From the IMG/VR virus record IMGVR_UViG_3300027859_000020, positions 1 to 54,690 of that record: DNA of 54,690 nt; one strand, 5' to 3'. Below the pieces are notes generated by a model that ran no database searches, was not told the origin of the DNA, and saw only the letters and a list, made by a program, of their open reading frames with translations. The position numbers were made by a program, and so were the translations under genes. The stretch's first letter is position 1. Each line of letters begins with the position of its first letter. Of the stretch, positions 22,963-32,536 are shown piece by piece. Source of the DNA: a virus.

Positions 22963-24039
22963 CTATAATGCATTACCTCTTGGTAATACTTCCTCTGGGA
23001 ACACAAAGTTCTCATGTGGTTGGTCAACTGATGACATCCATGCTCTCATACCTTCATTGAGAAGAATATTCTTCGTGTAGAAAGTCTCGAACTCTGGGTC
23101 TTCTGCTGCTCTTATCTCTTGAGATACAAAATCATATGCTCTGAGGTTAAGTGCTAGACCTACAATACCTATTGATGATGTCCACATACCCATGACAGGT
23201 ACGAACAACATTAGGAAGTGTAAGAATCTTTTGTTTGAGAAAGCAACACCAAATATCTGTGACCAGAATCTGTTTGCTGTAATCATACTATAAGTTTCTT
23301 CTTCCTGTGTAGGATCAAATGCTCTGAATGTTGTGCTTTGAACCTTGCCTTCTGAATAAACAGAGGTGTCTTCATACAAAGTGTTCTGTACTGTTGCACC
23401 GTGAATGGCACATAGTAATGCTCCACCTAATATACCTGCTACACCCATCATGTGAAATGGATTTAGAGTTATGTTGTGGAATCCTTGTATGAAAAGGATG
23501 TAACGAAAGATTGCTGCGACACCAAATGAAGGTGCGAAGAACCAACTGTGCTGCCCTAATGGGTAGATCAGAAAGATGCTAGTGAAGACTGCTATAACTG
23601 CTGAGAATGCTAAAGCATTGTAAGGACGTATCCCAACAAGACCTGCTATCTCAAACTGTCTTAACATAAAACCTATGAGTCCGAAGACTCCGTGCAATGC
23701 TACAAAGTTCCAGAGTCCACCAAGTTGAACCCAACGAACGAATGAACCTTGTGCTTCAGGTCCCCAAAGGAACATGAGACTATGACCCATTGCATCACCA
23801 GGTGTGGAGACTGCTGCTGTTAAGAAGTTTGCTCCCTCTAAGTAAGAGGATGCGATACCGTGTGTGTACCATGAGGTAACGAAAGTAGTTCCAACGAACC
23901 AACCTCCGATAGCAAGGTAAGCACAAGGTAGAAGTAGAAGACCAGACCATCCGATGAATACGAAACGATCTCTCTTCAACCAGTCATCAAGAACATCAAA
24001 CCAACCCCTTGTGGGTGCTTGTAAGGTAGATGCTACCAT
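22963..24039 (-). CDS. psbD: Photosystem II reaction centre protein D2
   Basis: 358 residues, full length. D2 landmarks are all present: [20 protein letters not shown] at the start, [38 protein letters not shown] (chlorophyll and iron His), [13 protein letters not shown] and the end [14 protein letters not shown]. Five membrane helices are evident. AGGAG lies before the ATG. It follows psbA directly, and the psbA terminator sits between them, so the D2 message depends on read-through or an internal promoter in psbA. Phage D2 replaces the host protein that turns over during infection. Confidence 0.97.
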   Translation of the reverse strand: MVASTLQAPTRGWFDVLDDWLKRDRFVFIGWSGLLLLPCAYLAIGGWFVGTTFVTSWYTHGIASSYLEGANFLTAAVSTPGDAMGHSLMFLWGPEAQGSFVRWVQLGGLWNFVALHGVFGLIGFMLRQFEIAGLVGIRPYNALAFSAVIAVFTSIFLIYPLGQHSWFFAPSFGVAAIFRYILFIQGFHNITLNPFHMMGVAGILGGALLCAIHGATVQNTLYEDTSVYSEGKVQSTTFRAFDPTQEEETYSMITANRFWSQIFGVAFSNKRFLHFLMLFVPVMGMWTSSIGIVGLALNLRAYDFVSQEIRAAEDPEFETFYTKNILLNEGMRAWMSSVDQPHENFVFPEEVLPRGNAL

Positions 24040-24053
24040 TAATTTCTCCTATG

Positions 24054-24077
24054 AAAAAGGGGTCACGAAGACCCCTT
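24054..24077 (-). terminator. Rho-independent terminator between psbA and psbD
   Basis: Minus strand: AAGGGGTC, TTCGT loop, GACCCCTT followed by TTT. An eight-base perfect stem starting 23 bases after the psbA stop and ending 15 bases before the psbD ATG. Confidence 0.85.
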
Positions 24078-24100
24078 GATTTGATATCAGTTATTCTATA

Positions 24101-25189
24101 CTAACCGATTGCAGGTGCTGTTAGTGCAACTGTTGTAGACTCTGCTGCTGCAAGGTCTAATGGGAAGTTGTGTGCATTTCTTTCATGCATTACTTCCATT
24201 CCTAAGTTTGCTCTGTTTAGAACATCGCCCCATGTTGGTACAATCTTACCACCAGCGTCTACGACAGACTGGTTGAAGTTGAATCCGTTTAGGTTGAATG
24301 CCATTGTACAGATACCCATAGAGGTCAACCATACACATACAACTGGGAATACAGCAAGGAAGAAGTGTAAACTTCTTGAGTTGTTGAATGAAGCATACTG
24401 GAAGATAAGTCTACCAAAGTAACCGTGTGCTGCCACGATGTTGTATGTTTCTTCTTCTTGTCCAAATTTATAACCGTAGTTTTGAGACTCAACTTCTGTA
24501 GTTTCTCTGATTAGAGATGATGTAACTAAAGAACCGTGCATTGCACTAAAGAGTGATCCCCCAAACATACCTGCTACACCTGCCATGTGGAATGGGTGCA
24601 TAAGGATGTTATGTTCTGCTTGGAACACAAACATGAAGTTAAATGTACCTGAGATACCTAAAGGCATACCGTCTGAGAAAGATCCCTGACCGAAAGGGTA
24701 CACTAAGAATACAGCGAATGCTGCTGACACTGGAGCAGAATATGCTACACAGATCCATGGTCTCATTCCTAATCTGTATGATAGTTCCCACTGTCTGCCC
24801 ATGTAAGCAGAGATTCCGATTAGGAAGTGGAAGATTACCAACTGGTAAGGACCGCCATTGTATAACCATTCATCTACTGTTGCTGCTTCCCAAATTGGGT
24901 AGAAGTGTAGACCAATAGCATTAGATGATGGAACAACTGCACCAGAGATGATGTTGTTACCATACATGAATGAACCTGCTACAGGTTCTCTGATTCCGTC
25001 GATATCGACTGGAGGTGCTGCTATGAAAGCAACGATGAAGCATGCTGCTGCTGCGAGCAAACATGGAATCATAAGAGTTCCAAACCAACCAACATAGATT
25101 CTGTTGTTTGTGCTTGTTACCCACTCACAGAACTCAGGCCATCCCTTTAGGATACCATTTTGTCTGCGTGTAATATTTGAGGTTGTCAT
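24101..25189 (-). CDS. psbA: Photosystem II reaction centre protein D1
   Basis: 362 residues from ATG 25189 ([12 protein letters not shown]); the longer frame to 25246 has no family support. Landmarks: [51 protein letters not shown] and the processing site NFPLDLA followed by a 15-residue tail AAESTTVAL.... The Gln in GRQWEL corresponds to residue 130, the D1:1 (low-light) form rather than Glu. The first ~20 residues differ from typical host D1 by a small insertion. The gene is uninterrupted, with no group I intron as in S-PM2. The product repairs photosystem II during infection. Confidence 0.97.
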   Translation of the reverse strand: MTTSNITRRQNGILKGWPEFCEWVTSTNNRIYVGWFGTLMIPCLLAAAACFIVAFIAAPPVDIDGIREPVAGSFMYGNNIISGAVVPSSNAIGLHFYPIWEAATVDEWLYNGGPYQLVIFHFLIGISAYMGRQWELSYRLGMRPWICVAYSAPVSAAFAVFLVYPFGQGSFSDGMPLGISGTFNFMFVFQAEHNILMHPFHMAGVAGMFGGSLFSAMHGSLVTSSLIRETTEVESQNYGYKFGQEEETYNIVAAHGYFGRLIFQYASFNNSRSLHFFLAVFPVVCVWLTSMGICTMAFNLNGFNFNQSVVDAGGKIVPTWGDVLNRANLGMEVMHERNAHNFPLDLAAAESTTVALTAPAIG

Positions 25190-25230
25190 TGTAATAAGAC
25201 GTTTAAATAGGGCTTCAAGGGTAGAAGCGA

Positions 25231-25238
25231 TATTTATT
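25231..25238 (-). promoter_or_regulatory. Late promoter-like element in the psbA leader
   Basis: Minus-strand AATAAATA lies 42 bases before the psbA ATG. A second NATAAATA (GATAAATA, 25328-25321) overlaps the -10 of the host-type promoter. Together they suggest early and late transcription of psbA. Confidence 0.35.
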
Positions 25239-25325
25239 TCCTGCAACCCCTCGCTACAGGATAAAGAGACGAAGTATTATACTGCCTATAAAGGTCTCGG
25301 TTGAGAGCAGTGTGTGTAGTTATTT

Positions 25326-25354
25326 ATCTTAGTATATCGTAACAATTATGTCAA
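25326..25354 (-). promoter_or_regulatory. Sigma-70-type promoter of psbA
   Basis: Minus strand TTGACA (25354-25349), 17 bases, TAAGAT (25331-25326). The start would be near 25318, giving a leader of about 130 bases. A further TATAAT (25280-25275 region) downstream lacks a -35. The 200 bases between psbA and the next gene otherwise show no ORF. Confidence 0.75.
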
Positions 25355-25391
25355 CACATGAGTACATATACCTAAATAACGATTATCATTT

Positions 25392-26195
25392 CTAATCATT
25401 ATTATAAGAAAAACTTATATATTTATCAACCCATTCCATTAATTTATCTTCCCTATCCCAGTAATGATAATAGAATTTTGGATATAATTTAGTAATTTTA
25501 TATAATTCATGTAAGATATCATGTCTTTTCTTCCATTGATCCATGTCACCCTCTTGTGGGTGTAATTTATTTCTATCTTTTTTATTAGTAAAGTCTACAC
25601 CCACACTCATCCAATCCTCAACTACATTCCAATTAAGATCAGACAATTGTTTTGCTAAATCAAAACCTATCATGTCACAACGTGTAGAAATCTGAGAGAA
25701 CTCCCACCACATTTCATAAAAAGGTGAGTCAACTACGGTCTGCCATATACATGCACATACAGGACTAGAATAATGCTTGAATTTATATCCCATGTCCTTT
25801 GCTGTTTGAGTTATCTTTATAACATCCTTTGCACTATTGAATGCACCTATATAACCCTCAATAATTTCCTCATAGTATGTAAATCTTTTCGGATGTCTCA
25901 TAAAGGTGCGAGGAAACATCCCTTTAGATCTCTCCACCCATTCCTTTGTCATCACATAACAACCATCAATCCATACTACATCAGTTCCAATAGGAAAAAG
26001 TTTATCTATTCTTATTTTTGGGTACAGAGCACGACGTAGTGGGCACTTATGTTCTATTGGAATTTCTCTAAATTCCCATGCTCCCTTATGAGTAATAGTT
26101 CCATCAGTGTAGCAGATGTATTGAACATCAGGATCATAGTAATGATTATCAGGTATATCATCATACCCATTTGTAATACAAGTTACAACAATCAT
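25392..26195 (-). CDS. DUF616-like glycosyltransferase, paralogue 1
   Basis: 267 residues from ATG 26195, which overlaps the stop of the preceding paralogue (ATGA). Motifs: VTCITNGYDDIPD, VQYICYTDG, WEFREIP, LYPKIRIDKLFP and VVWIDGCYVMT, the DUF616/TOD1-like pattern ('ItngYD..p', 'fTD', 'pK..p...fp', 'WIDg'). Later: MRHPKRFTYYEE, YSSPVCACIW, HPQEGDMDQWKKR. DUF616 proteins are glycosyltransferases of GT-A type as far as known. Last gene of the 16-kb glycan operon; no terminator seen after it. Closest to paralogue 2. Confidence 0.7.
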   Translation of the reverse strand: MIVVTCITNGYDDIPDNHYYDPDVQYICYTDGTITHKGAWEFREIPIEHKCPLRRALYPKIRIDKLFPIGTDVVWIDGCYVMTKEWVERSKGMFPRTFMRHPKRFTYYEEIIEGYIGAFNSAKDVIKITQTAKDMGYKFKHYSSPVCACIWQTVVDSPFYEMWWEFSQISTRCDMIGFDLAKQLSDLNWNVVEDWMSVGVDFTNKKDRNKLHPQEGDMDQWKKRHDILHELYKITKLYPKFYYHYWDREDKLMEWVDKYISFSYNND

Positions 26196-27034
26196 GATGG
26201 TGGCCACTTAGGATCAATAACATTATTGTTTATGAATCCTTGATGATTATATGTTGCATATAATTTAGGGTGCATACCAGTAATTCTTCTTATCTCACTT
26301 AACATTTTATCTCTCTCCTTATACTGACTCATATGCCCTGCTTGTGGATGTCTTTTTCTTCTATATTTTTTACCACCACTTCCAAATACAATACCCACAC
26401 TACCTGCACTCTTACCATCTCTAGGATCTAACCAACCATCTTCAATATAATCTATATTTGCTTTAGTATATTGTCTTGCTCCTTCAAAAGATAATTGATC
26501 TCTATTAGGACCTATGAGTGACCACTCCCACCACAGATCGTGTAGTCTTACTATGTCTTCAGATAAAATTCTCCATATGGCACCGAGAACGGGACTTGAA
26601 TACTTATAAAAATTGAAACCTTTTTCCTTTAGAAATTTAGTGATGGTAACTTGATCCTCAAACGTATTCATGGATGCAAGAAATCCCTCAAGTATCTCAT
26701 CCATGTAAGAGAATTTTTCACAGTGTCTCATGATAGTAAAAGAACTTTGAGATAATATCCTTTTCGATTCTTCTACAAATTTCTTAGTCATAATATAACA
26801 CCCATCAATCCACACAGTTTTACTTCCCATAGGGAAAACTTTATGTGGATTTATTTTTGGATATGCAGACAATCTTCTTGGACACTCATGCTCTATAGGT
26901 ATATCTCTAAACTCCCATGGATCTTTGTGTTTTATACTACCATCAGTGAAGCAAATATACTTAACATCAGGATCATAGTAATTTTCATCTGGTAGTTCAT
27001 CATAACCATTCGTAATACATGTGTATATTATCAT
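26192..27034 (-). CDS. DUF616-like glycosyltransferase, paralogue 2
   Basis: 280 residues. Same block order as paralogue 1: YTCITNGYDELPD, VKYICFTDGS, WEFRDIPIEHECPRR, YPKINPHKVFP, VWIDGCYIMT, IMRHCEKFSYMDE, YSSPVLGAIW and HPQAGHMSQYKER. An insertion with GSGGKKYRRKR lies near residue 220. The close similarity to paralogue 1 in the first 90 residues indicates recent duplication. ATGA overlap on both sides. Confidence 0.7.
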   Translation of the reverse strand: MIIYTCITNGYDELPDENYYDPDVKYICFTDGSIKHKDPWEFRDIPIEHECPRRLSAYPKINPHKVFPMGSKTVWIDGCYIMTKKFVEESKRILSQSSFTIMRHCEKFSYMDEILEGFLASMNTFEDQVTITKFLKEKGFNFYKYSSPVLGAIWRILSEDIVRLHDLWWEWSLIGPNRDQLSFEGARQYTKANIDYIEDGWLDPRDGKSAGSVGIVFGSGGKKYRRKRHPQAGHMSQYKERDKMLSEIRRITGMHPKLYATYNHQGFINNNVIDPKWPPS

Positions 27035-27852
27035 AACCCACTTATTATATCTAAGACAGGATCATTTTTTGTAAAGTACTTTGATCTATCACCAAGTATA
27101 AGTTGACCTGTCCCCTTCAATCTGGCTGCACGATACCTCATAGTTTTATTCAGACCAGTGATTGCTGATAATTTATCAATCAAATCATTAGGGTCTCCTC
27201 CCATACAATATTTGTAATCACCAGTTCTATTCTTCCACCACACTCCATCAGGTTCTGCATCTGTAAATTTATTCAAGAAAGATCTAGCATCATCAGTTTC
27301 GTATTTTACTTTTGATAATTGCAATGCCACAGAAAAAGATAATTGATCTCGTATACCACCTTTCATATACCAATCCCACCATAAATCATTGAAGTGCCAT
27401 TGATTTCTTCTTATCAATATAGTGCACATGGGAGAAAAGAATTTATTGAATTTAAATTTAGACTCCTTTATCTCTTCAGTAAATTTTATCAATGTCTTTT
27501 CATCTACCCATCCTCTACTATAATATTCTGCACATTCCTCAAGGTAAGTATGTTTATGTGGGTGCTGCATTACAAAGAAATTTGTTTCTCTCAATATAGA
27601 TTCACATAAATCTATAAAACTATCATTTATTAAGTGAAGTCTAGATGCATCAATATATACACTTTCATCAAATGGACAATATATCTTATGATACCTTGAT
27701 AATCTTACTGGATCTTTTATATAAGTTGGATTAGGTAATGACTTCCATGGTGCTGGTGGATTATCAACACCAAAAACATAATACTCAGCACCACTTGGCA
27801 TGTGAGTGGGCAATGAAACATAGTCATTGGTAAGGCATGTGTATATTATCAT
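27031..27852 (-). CDS. DUF616-like glycosyltransferase, paralogue 3 (divergent)
   Basis: 273 residues. It keeps the start YTCLTNDYVSLP and the block SRYHKIYCPFDESVYIDAS, where WIDG has become YIDA, then MQHPHKHTYLEE, FFSPMCTILI and the WW.W..GG.RDQLSFS helix shared with paralogue 2. The TD of the fTD block is replaced (VFGVDN), but an Asp remains. It is the most divergent of the four copies and may use another sugar. ATGA overlap with both neighbours. Confidence 0.6.
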   Translation of the reverse strand: MIIYTCLTNDYVSLPTHMPSGAEYYVFGVDNPPAPWKSLPNPTYIKDPVRLSRYHKIYCPFDESVYIDASRLHLINDSFIDLCESILRETNFFVMQHPHKHTYLEECAEYYSRGWVDEKTLIKFTEEIKESKFKFNKFFSPMCTILIRRNQWHFNDLWWDWYMKGGIRDQLSFSVALQLSKVKYETDDARSFLNKFTDAEPDGVWWKNRTGDYKYCMGGDPNDLIDKLSAITGLNKTMRYRAARLKGTGQLILGDRSKYFTKNDPVLDIISGL

Positions 27853-28568
27853 ACTGCTGCCCTCAAAATCTTACGAGCATTTCTAGTAAATTCTTTTTCA
27901 TTTTCATTCATAGTAAAGTCGTATGATAATTCATACGACTTTCTTCTTGTGCTTTTTGATAAATTCACTTGCAAAGGAACTCTTGGTAGACATTTATTGT
28001 AAACCAAATACTCAGCAATGGCACTTGTTATCTGACAACCATGAAACAATTCATAATCAACATACCATCTCCAATATTCCTCATTCCATTTAGTTACTTG
28101 ATCTGAACAGTTTCTCCATAGGCAACAGTTTATAGTATGATCAAAGAATGAAGGTTTGAATCCTGTTGCAGCAAGATCCTTACAAAATTTATACAATCTT
28201 TCCTCTGGTACAAAACCCCACCGATATAATTTCAATAGTTCTTTCAATAATGTTCTCTTATCTGGATGATGCATCAGAGTAATCTCATTCTCCTCAAGAA
28301 ACATCTTAGAATTCTCAACAAATTGTTTAGTCATGGTATAACAACCATCAATCCATACATGTGGTTCATCAAAGAATAGATGCGACAAACATCTAGTATG
28401 ATATGCGTTCAGCACAGGATGATCATACTTACAATCTAATTTTATAAATTCCCAATTACCTTTCTGTTCTACTGGTTTATCATAAAACATCACATACTTT
28501 ACATCCCCATCATAATAGTGATCGGGGATGTTATCATAAGCATTAATATTAGTGGTAAAAATTATCAT
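27849..28568 (-). CDS. DUF616-like glycosyltransferase, paralogue 4
   Basis: 239 residues from ATG 28568, which overlaps the P4H-like gene by ATGA; the frame upstream to 28598 is an extension. Blocks: FTTNINAYDNIPD, VKYVMFYDKP, NWEFIKLD, HVWIDGCYTMT, LMHHPDKRTLLKE, FDHTINCCLW and W..EYWRWYVDYELFHG. The C-terminus is shorter than in the other copies and lacks the HPQ.G block. First copy transcribed. Confidence 0.65.
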   Translation of the reverse strand: MIIFTTNINAYDNIPDHYYDGDVKYVMFYDKPVEQKGNWEFIKLDCKYDHPVLNAYHTRCLSHLFFDEPHVWIDGCYTMTKQFVENSKMFLEENEITLMHHPDKRTLLKELLKLYRWGFVPEERLYKFCKDLAATGFKPSFFDHTINCCLWRNCSDQVTKWNEEYWRWYVDYELFHGCQITSAIAEYLVYNKCLPRVPLQVNLSKSTRRKSYELSYDFTMNENEKEFTRNARKILRAAV

Positions 28569-29335
28569 CCATTTGGGGGTGCTTCTCTGTTGAACCAACC
28601 TGTTGCAATATACTTATCAATATCACCTGTCAAGAATGCACCTCTATGCATGTGAGTATATGATGCTGGCCAAAATACTATAGTACCTGCTGTAGGTTGG
28701 AATGATAGTTTCTGATGTAAGAAATCAGTTGCACCACCATTCTCAATAGGAATATCATTCAAGTAAACCATCCATGTCAATACACGATCTCTATACAAAA
28801 ATCCACTGTTTTCACAATGCCATACATGATATCCACCACCAGGTGGAGTCTTCTGTATTTTATATGTCCATGATGATAAAGGATCACCTTCTATCACACC
28901 TCTATATGTTTCGGTATAAATTCTAAAACAATCACCTAACCATTTTGCAAGAGCAAGTGCCATACCCTGATCATGTGTTTCTAAAAATAGTTGTGTATCT
29001 TTCCTCCCAAGAGATCCTTTAGGAAATTGTTTGGCTCCATCCATACCAGAGTTGATTGAACTTACAACGTCTCTTTTATTGTCATGACCTGATGCAAATT
29101 TTGTATGCACCATAGAATCATTTACAATAAATTTTTTAGAGTACCAAAAATCAAATGATGATATGACTGCTTCACAAATATCTGGAGGTATAGCATTTTT
29201 AAAAACACCAATTGCATCATGATCCTCCATTTCTAAAGGGCGATTTTCTGGTGGAACTGGTATATTATGTTCTGGTTCAGCAGCAGCACCTGCTTTAGGT
29301 GTCTTATCTTCCTCTGGAAGCACAACTTCAGGCAT
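28565..29335 (-). CDS. Prolyl 4-hydroxylase-like 2OG-Fe(II) oxygenase
   Basis: 256 residues. After a Pro/Glu-rich N-terminus (~1-35) come AIGVFKNAIPPDICEAVI, GGGYHVWHCENSGF (iron His and Glu/Asp position), LTWMVYLNDIPIENGGATDF (P4H family 'mYLNd...GG.T.F') and PTAGTIVFWPASYTHMHRG (distal His). P4H relatives hydroxylate proline in proteins or free substrates; here it sits between glycosyltransferase genes, so it may prepare a hydroxyl for glycosylation. The overlap with both neighbours shows it is part of the operon. Confidence 0.75.
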   Translation of the reverse strand: MPEVVLPEEDKTPKAGAAAEPEHNIPVPPENRPLEMEDHDAIGVFKNAIPPDICEAVISSFDFWYSKKFIVNDSMVHTKFASGHDNKRDVVSSINSGMDGAKQFPKGSLGRKDTQLFLETHDQGMALALAKWLGDCFRIYTETYRGVIEGDPLSSWTYKIQKTPPGGGYHVWHCENSGFLYRDRVLTWMVYLNDIPIENGGATDFLHQKLSFQPTAGTIVFWPASYTHMHRGAFLTGDIDKYIATGWFNREAPPNG

Positions 29336-30167
29336 TTTTTAGTTCCTCTTTTGCTTGATTAAAATATACTGATGGTGGTATTCTACCACAATACTCGTCT
29401 AATTGCATAACTTCATCAACTTTTACATCTGCACCATTCTCTCTCCAAAAATCTGCAAGAGCATTGTTACTTCCTTTATGGAAAATATCAATGTGTTCTT
29501 CATGTATAGCAGAACCCATATCTAATCTGTAATTAAATAATGGTGTGGAATATGATTTTCCACTGTCAAGAATCAAGTCTTCGGAGACTGCTCTTGGTCT
29601 GATGTTTTGGTCGATCTTCCACTGCGATCCTCTTTGGTGAAGTTTGAGAAGTTTAGTTGCATGATGACGAGTAATAAGGTAGCAAGCAGCAGAAAAGTCA
29701 TTTATAAATCTATGATGTAGTTTTAAAGTTATACCATTAGGATTTATGATTGTCAATTGTAAGCAGTCAAAGTTTATAGGCAGTCTTTTTCTTATATCTT
29801 TCCACGTAAAGTTCCAATGTCTAGCAGTATCTAAATCAACATCGTCTTCCATGATGACTATCTCATCAAGATCAGTTTCTTCAACAAAATATTTGATGGC
29901 ATTCAAGTGTGACATGACACAAGCACACTCTCCTGAGTTCATATTATCTGGGACTGTCCCCTTCAAATACTCCTCATATTCAATACCATCAACACCAGAG
30001 ATACGATGATGATTTTGTATTTCCCAATAAGAAAATTGGTTTTCCATATAGGTTTTCCTTTCGGGAAACCTATCAAGGTTTATCCATAACACATTAGGAA
30101 AACCTGCAAGTTTGAATACAGATTTATTTTTATCCCGTAACAGGGATAGCTCTTCTTGTTTTTGCAT
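29328..30167 (-). CDS. Glycosyltransferase family 25 (LPS type)
   Basis: 279 residues. GT25 signature: NVLWINLDRFPERKTYME, HRISGVDG, SGECACVMSHLNAIKYF and EIVIMEDDVDL, with the EDD metal site. Members add galactose or glucose to lipooligosaccharide or proteins (collagen GalT type). The start ATG 30167 overlaps the 3' end of the preceding gene by 38 bases. Near the C-terminus a second domain-like part (VDEVMQLDEYCG) is not recognised. Confidence 0.8.
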   Translation of the reverse strand: MQKQEELSLLRDKNKSVFKLAGFPNVLWINLDRFPERKTYMENQFSYWEIQNHHRISGVDGIEYEEYLKGTVPDNMNSGECACVMSHLNAIKYFVEETDLDEIVIMEDDVDLDTARHWNFTWKDIRKRLPINFDCLQLTIINPNGITLKLHHRFINDFSAACYLITRHHATKLLKLHQRGSQWKIDQNIRPRAVSEDLILDSGKSYSTPLFNYRLDMGSAIHEEHIDIFHKGSNNALADFWRENGADVKVDEVMQLDEYCGRIPPSVYFNQAKEELKNA

Positions 30168-31065
30168 AACCTACGTGATCATAATAAAGTTGGAGTTCTT
30201 CTTTTTTACAGGATTTTAATTTTTCCCATAGTTTTCTATTACTTTCTATATGAGGATTATTAAACCATGAGTTTTTTGATCTGCAATGCTCAAGATGAAA
30301 TATTCTTTCATCCATTCTAGCAACCTTTGATAGCATACTAAATCTATAATGTCTTTCATCATCTTCGTAACCATAAGCAACAAATCCCTCGTTTTCACCA
30401 CCTAATCTTTTATATTCTTCAGTATCAAAGAATTGTACAAAACCATACTTTGCATCATATGCTCTCCAGTTTTTGAATTCTTCAAAATTGAATTCATTAT
30501 TCATAAAATTAGATACTTCTTCATCACTCGCTGTAAGTTGAGCTTGGTAAGGTCCTATTCCATATGGGTAAACACATTTAGGATAAAAAACTTCAGAATC
30601 TTCTGTTTCTTTATATCCATTCTTTATTAAGTTTATGGCATAAGCATAAGAGGTTTTTGGTAATAATATATCGCAGTCATAGTTTGCTACGTATGGTGTT
30701 TCTACCATCCATAACATATCGTTGATGATTTTAGTTCTGTGGAAGGTGTACTCGTCTGACTGCTCAAATATGTGGGTGAGTCCTTCCAACTGAAAATCTT
30801 CTAAGGCTGCCTCCAATGCAGGTTGCACAGATTGTTTGAAGATTGATTCTTTATCTACTTCTTTTACTATTACATTTGTCTTAAAATTTCTGAGAAGATA
30901 TATTAGTGTTGTGATTATGTTTCTCATTCTATCTCTTGATTCTATACGAAGAGGAATGATGAAAGTACAATCACTTATGTCCCAGTGTTGATTTTTAAAC
31001 TGTGGTTCAAGTACATTAACCCTATCAGTCGATGCTACCAATTCAGCATCTATTTTATCCGTCAT
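30130..31065 (-). CDS. GT-A glycosyltransferase with galactosyltransferase-type C-terminal domain
   Basis: 311 residues. N-terminal half: CTFIIPLRIESRDRMRNI (GT2-type strand and loop) and YVANYDCDILLP (D.D metal site). C-terminal: RLGGENEGFVAYGYEDDERHYR is the GT7 C-terminal domain motif ('GgEdddf..wG.EDdD'). Such enzymes transfer galactose or GalNAc. Overlaps the fucosyltransferase stop by one base. Acceptor unknown. Confidence 0.75.
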   Translation of the reverse strand: MTDKIDAELVASTDRVNVLEPQFKNQHWDISDCTFIIPLRIESRDRMRNIITTLIYLLRNFKTNVIVKEVDKESIFKQSVQPALEAALEDFQLEGLTHIFEQSDEYTFHRTKIINDMLWMVETPYVANYDCDILLPKTSYAYAINLIKNGYKETEDSEVFYPKCVYPYGIGPYQAQLTASDEEVSNFMNNEFNFEEFKNWRAYDAKYGFVQFFDTEEYKRLGGENEGFVAYGYEDDERHYRFSMLSKVARMDERIFHLEHCRSKNSWFNNPHIESNRKLWEKLKSCKKEELQLYYDHVGYAKTRRAIPVTG

Positions 31066-31850
31066 TAGATTACCTCCCAGTTAATACAATACAAATCGGA
31101 TGTGTCATGAGCAGAAGTGTATCCTTTTCCGAACCACTTCTTTGGTGCGATTATTCTCTTGTCTGGATTTTCTGACAACCAAGAACCCCACCAAGAGAAT
31201 GAGGAGTTGGCGATAATGAAATCACTGCACATGGACATCATGCACAAGTCTGTAAGATTGTCACCACCTTCTGAGACAAGGAACCTGTCATCAGGGAACT
31301 CAGTACTACACCATTTAGGATCATCAGAAAAAATAACAACTGTACGAGTGTTATCAAACTTTGACAATGCAGTGTCATAATATTCTTTGGGGCAAGGTGG
31401 GTGATTATCAGAGTTCTCTATATAATCCCCTCTCCTCACATGTAGTGCGATAGGGTTGTCAAGAGTGTCCATCATATCCTTGCAAGGTATATAGATGGAA
31501 TTTTTGAACTGAAAATCTTCTCTAATTTCCTCTTCAATATGGTCAAAGTATTTTGTGCTTTGTAGGTATGCATAGACGTTATGTCCGTCGGGCATATTAT
31601 TGAAAAGGTTCTCATCAAAATGAAAGTGTGCCTCCTGAACGTAAGTACCAGGACACACACCTATGTTTGTAAGACTTTTTAGTTTGAACGCTTCAAATAA
31701 TTGATGATCGTTCCATTCATCTTTGAAGTCACTTGATGGTATTTGAAAATCAAAACCACGATGAGCAGCGATACCTCGTAAACCTGCATACTGGAACATT
31801 TGATTGCCCAGTCTTCCGTGTCTTCCTAAGTGGTTGAATCCTATAGTCAT
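31065..31850 (-). CDS. Alpha-1,2-fucosyltransferase family 11
   Basis: 261 residues. GT11 motifs: GRLGNQMFQYAGLRGIA at the start (donor site), HVRRGDY (the H.RRGDY GDP-fucose motif) and FIIANSSFSWWGSWLSENPDKRIIAPKKWF. Very typical for bacterial alpha-1,2-fucosyltransferases. Needs GDP-fucose, for which no synthase (gmd/fcl) is in this window. ATGA overlap with both neighbours. Confidence 0.88.
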   Translation of the reverse strand: MTIGFNHLGRHGRLGNQMFQYAGLRGIAAHRGFDFQIPSSDFKDEWNDHQLFEAFKLKSLTNIGVCPGTYVQEAHFHFDENLFNNMPDGHNVYAYLQSTKYFDHIEEEIREDFQFKNSIYIPCKDMMDTLDNPIALHVRRGDYIENSDNHPPCPKEYYDTALSKFDNTRTVVIFSDDPKWCSTEFPDDRFLVSEGGDNLTDLCMMSMCSDFIIANSSFSWWGSWLSENPDKRIIAPKKWFGKGYTSAHDTSDLYCINWEVI

Positions 31851-32536
31851 GATAAATGTTTTACTTTCAAGTATTCAATTTCCTCTGGTAAGAGGTGATC
31901 ATACGTTCTTTGTGTTTGAGACTGATGTTCCCTGTTAGATATATGTATATCCTTTAGTATAACTGGGTCTCCGTGATATTTATACAGTCTGTAATACATA
32001 TCACAGTCCATTAACATAGTCAATTTCTCATCAAAATATTCTTCTATACCACTCCTCAAAGCAAGTATAGATGGTGAACTTAGAGTGTTCACACCTTCTA
32101 ATAATCTATCATTATAGAATGGTACCTTTGGATTGTAATGTTCTAATCCATCTGTGAATGTATGAGCATATCCTGTCACTGCCCATGCTACATTATCATT
32201 AAATGTTTTATCTAATTGTTCTACTAAAGTTTTAGTAAGAATAAAATCATCAGAAAACAAAACCTTTAGGATGTCCCCGTCAGCACACCGTAGTGCATTA
32301 TTAGTATTAGAAGAAATGTTGCCCAACCCAGTTGGATTCTTAACAAAATTGATCTCGAAAACATCGGCATACTCCTGACATGCTTTTAATATTTTATCAG
32401 ACTTACTATGATCTGATATCCATACGTTGAAATCCTTACAGGTTTGATTTTCAAGAGCATAAAAAATGTCAAACAAATACTGTTGACACTTAGCATTACC
32501 ATCATGAGTGGGTATACAAAAACTTACTCTAGGCAT
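31847..32536 (-). CDS. Glycosyltransferase family 2
   Basis: 229 residues. VSFCIPTHDGNAKCQQYLFDIFYAL and DFNVWISDHSKSD are the GT2 first strands, GNISSNTNNALRCADGDILKVLFSDDF the nucleotide and D-D metal site region. C-terminal helix ends LLPEEIEYLKVKHLS. Donor and acceptor unknown. It sits between the two fucosyltransferase-like genes. Confidence 0.82.
   Translation of the reverse strand: MPRVSFCIPTHDGNAKCQQYLFDIFYALENQTCKDFNVWISDHSKSDKILKACQEYADVFEINFVKNPTGLGNISSNTNNALRCADGDILKVLFSDDFILTKTLVEQLDKTFNDNVAWAVTGYAHTFTDGLEHYNPKVPFYNDRLLEGVNTLSSPSILALRSGIEEYFDEKLTMLMDCDMYYRLYKYHGDPVILKDIHISNREHQSQTQRTYDHLLPEEIEYLKVKHLS

Noticed and set aside
24101-25189. Group I intron or homing endonuclease in psbA, as in S-PM2
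   Set aside because: The D1 frame is continuous and collinear with normal D1.
25371-25378. CTAAATAA on the plus strand after the last glycan gene
   Set aside because: It would transcribe antisense into the DUF616-like genes and no plus-strand gene follows; probably chance.
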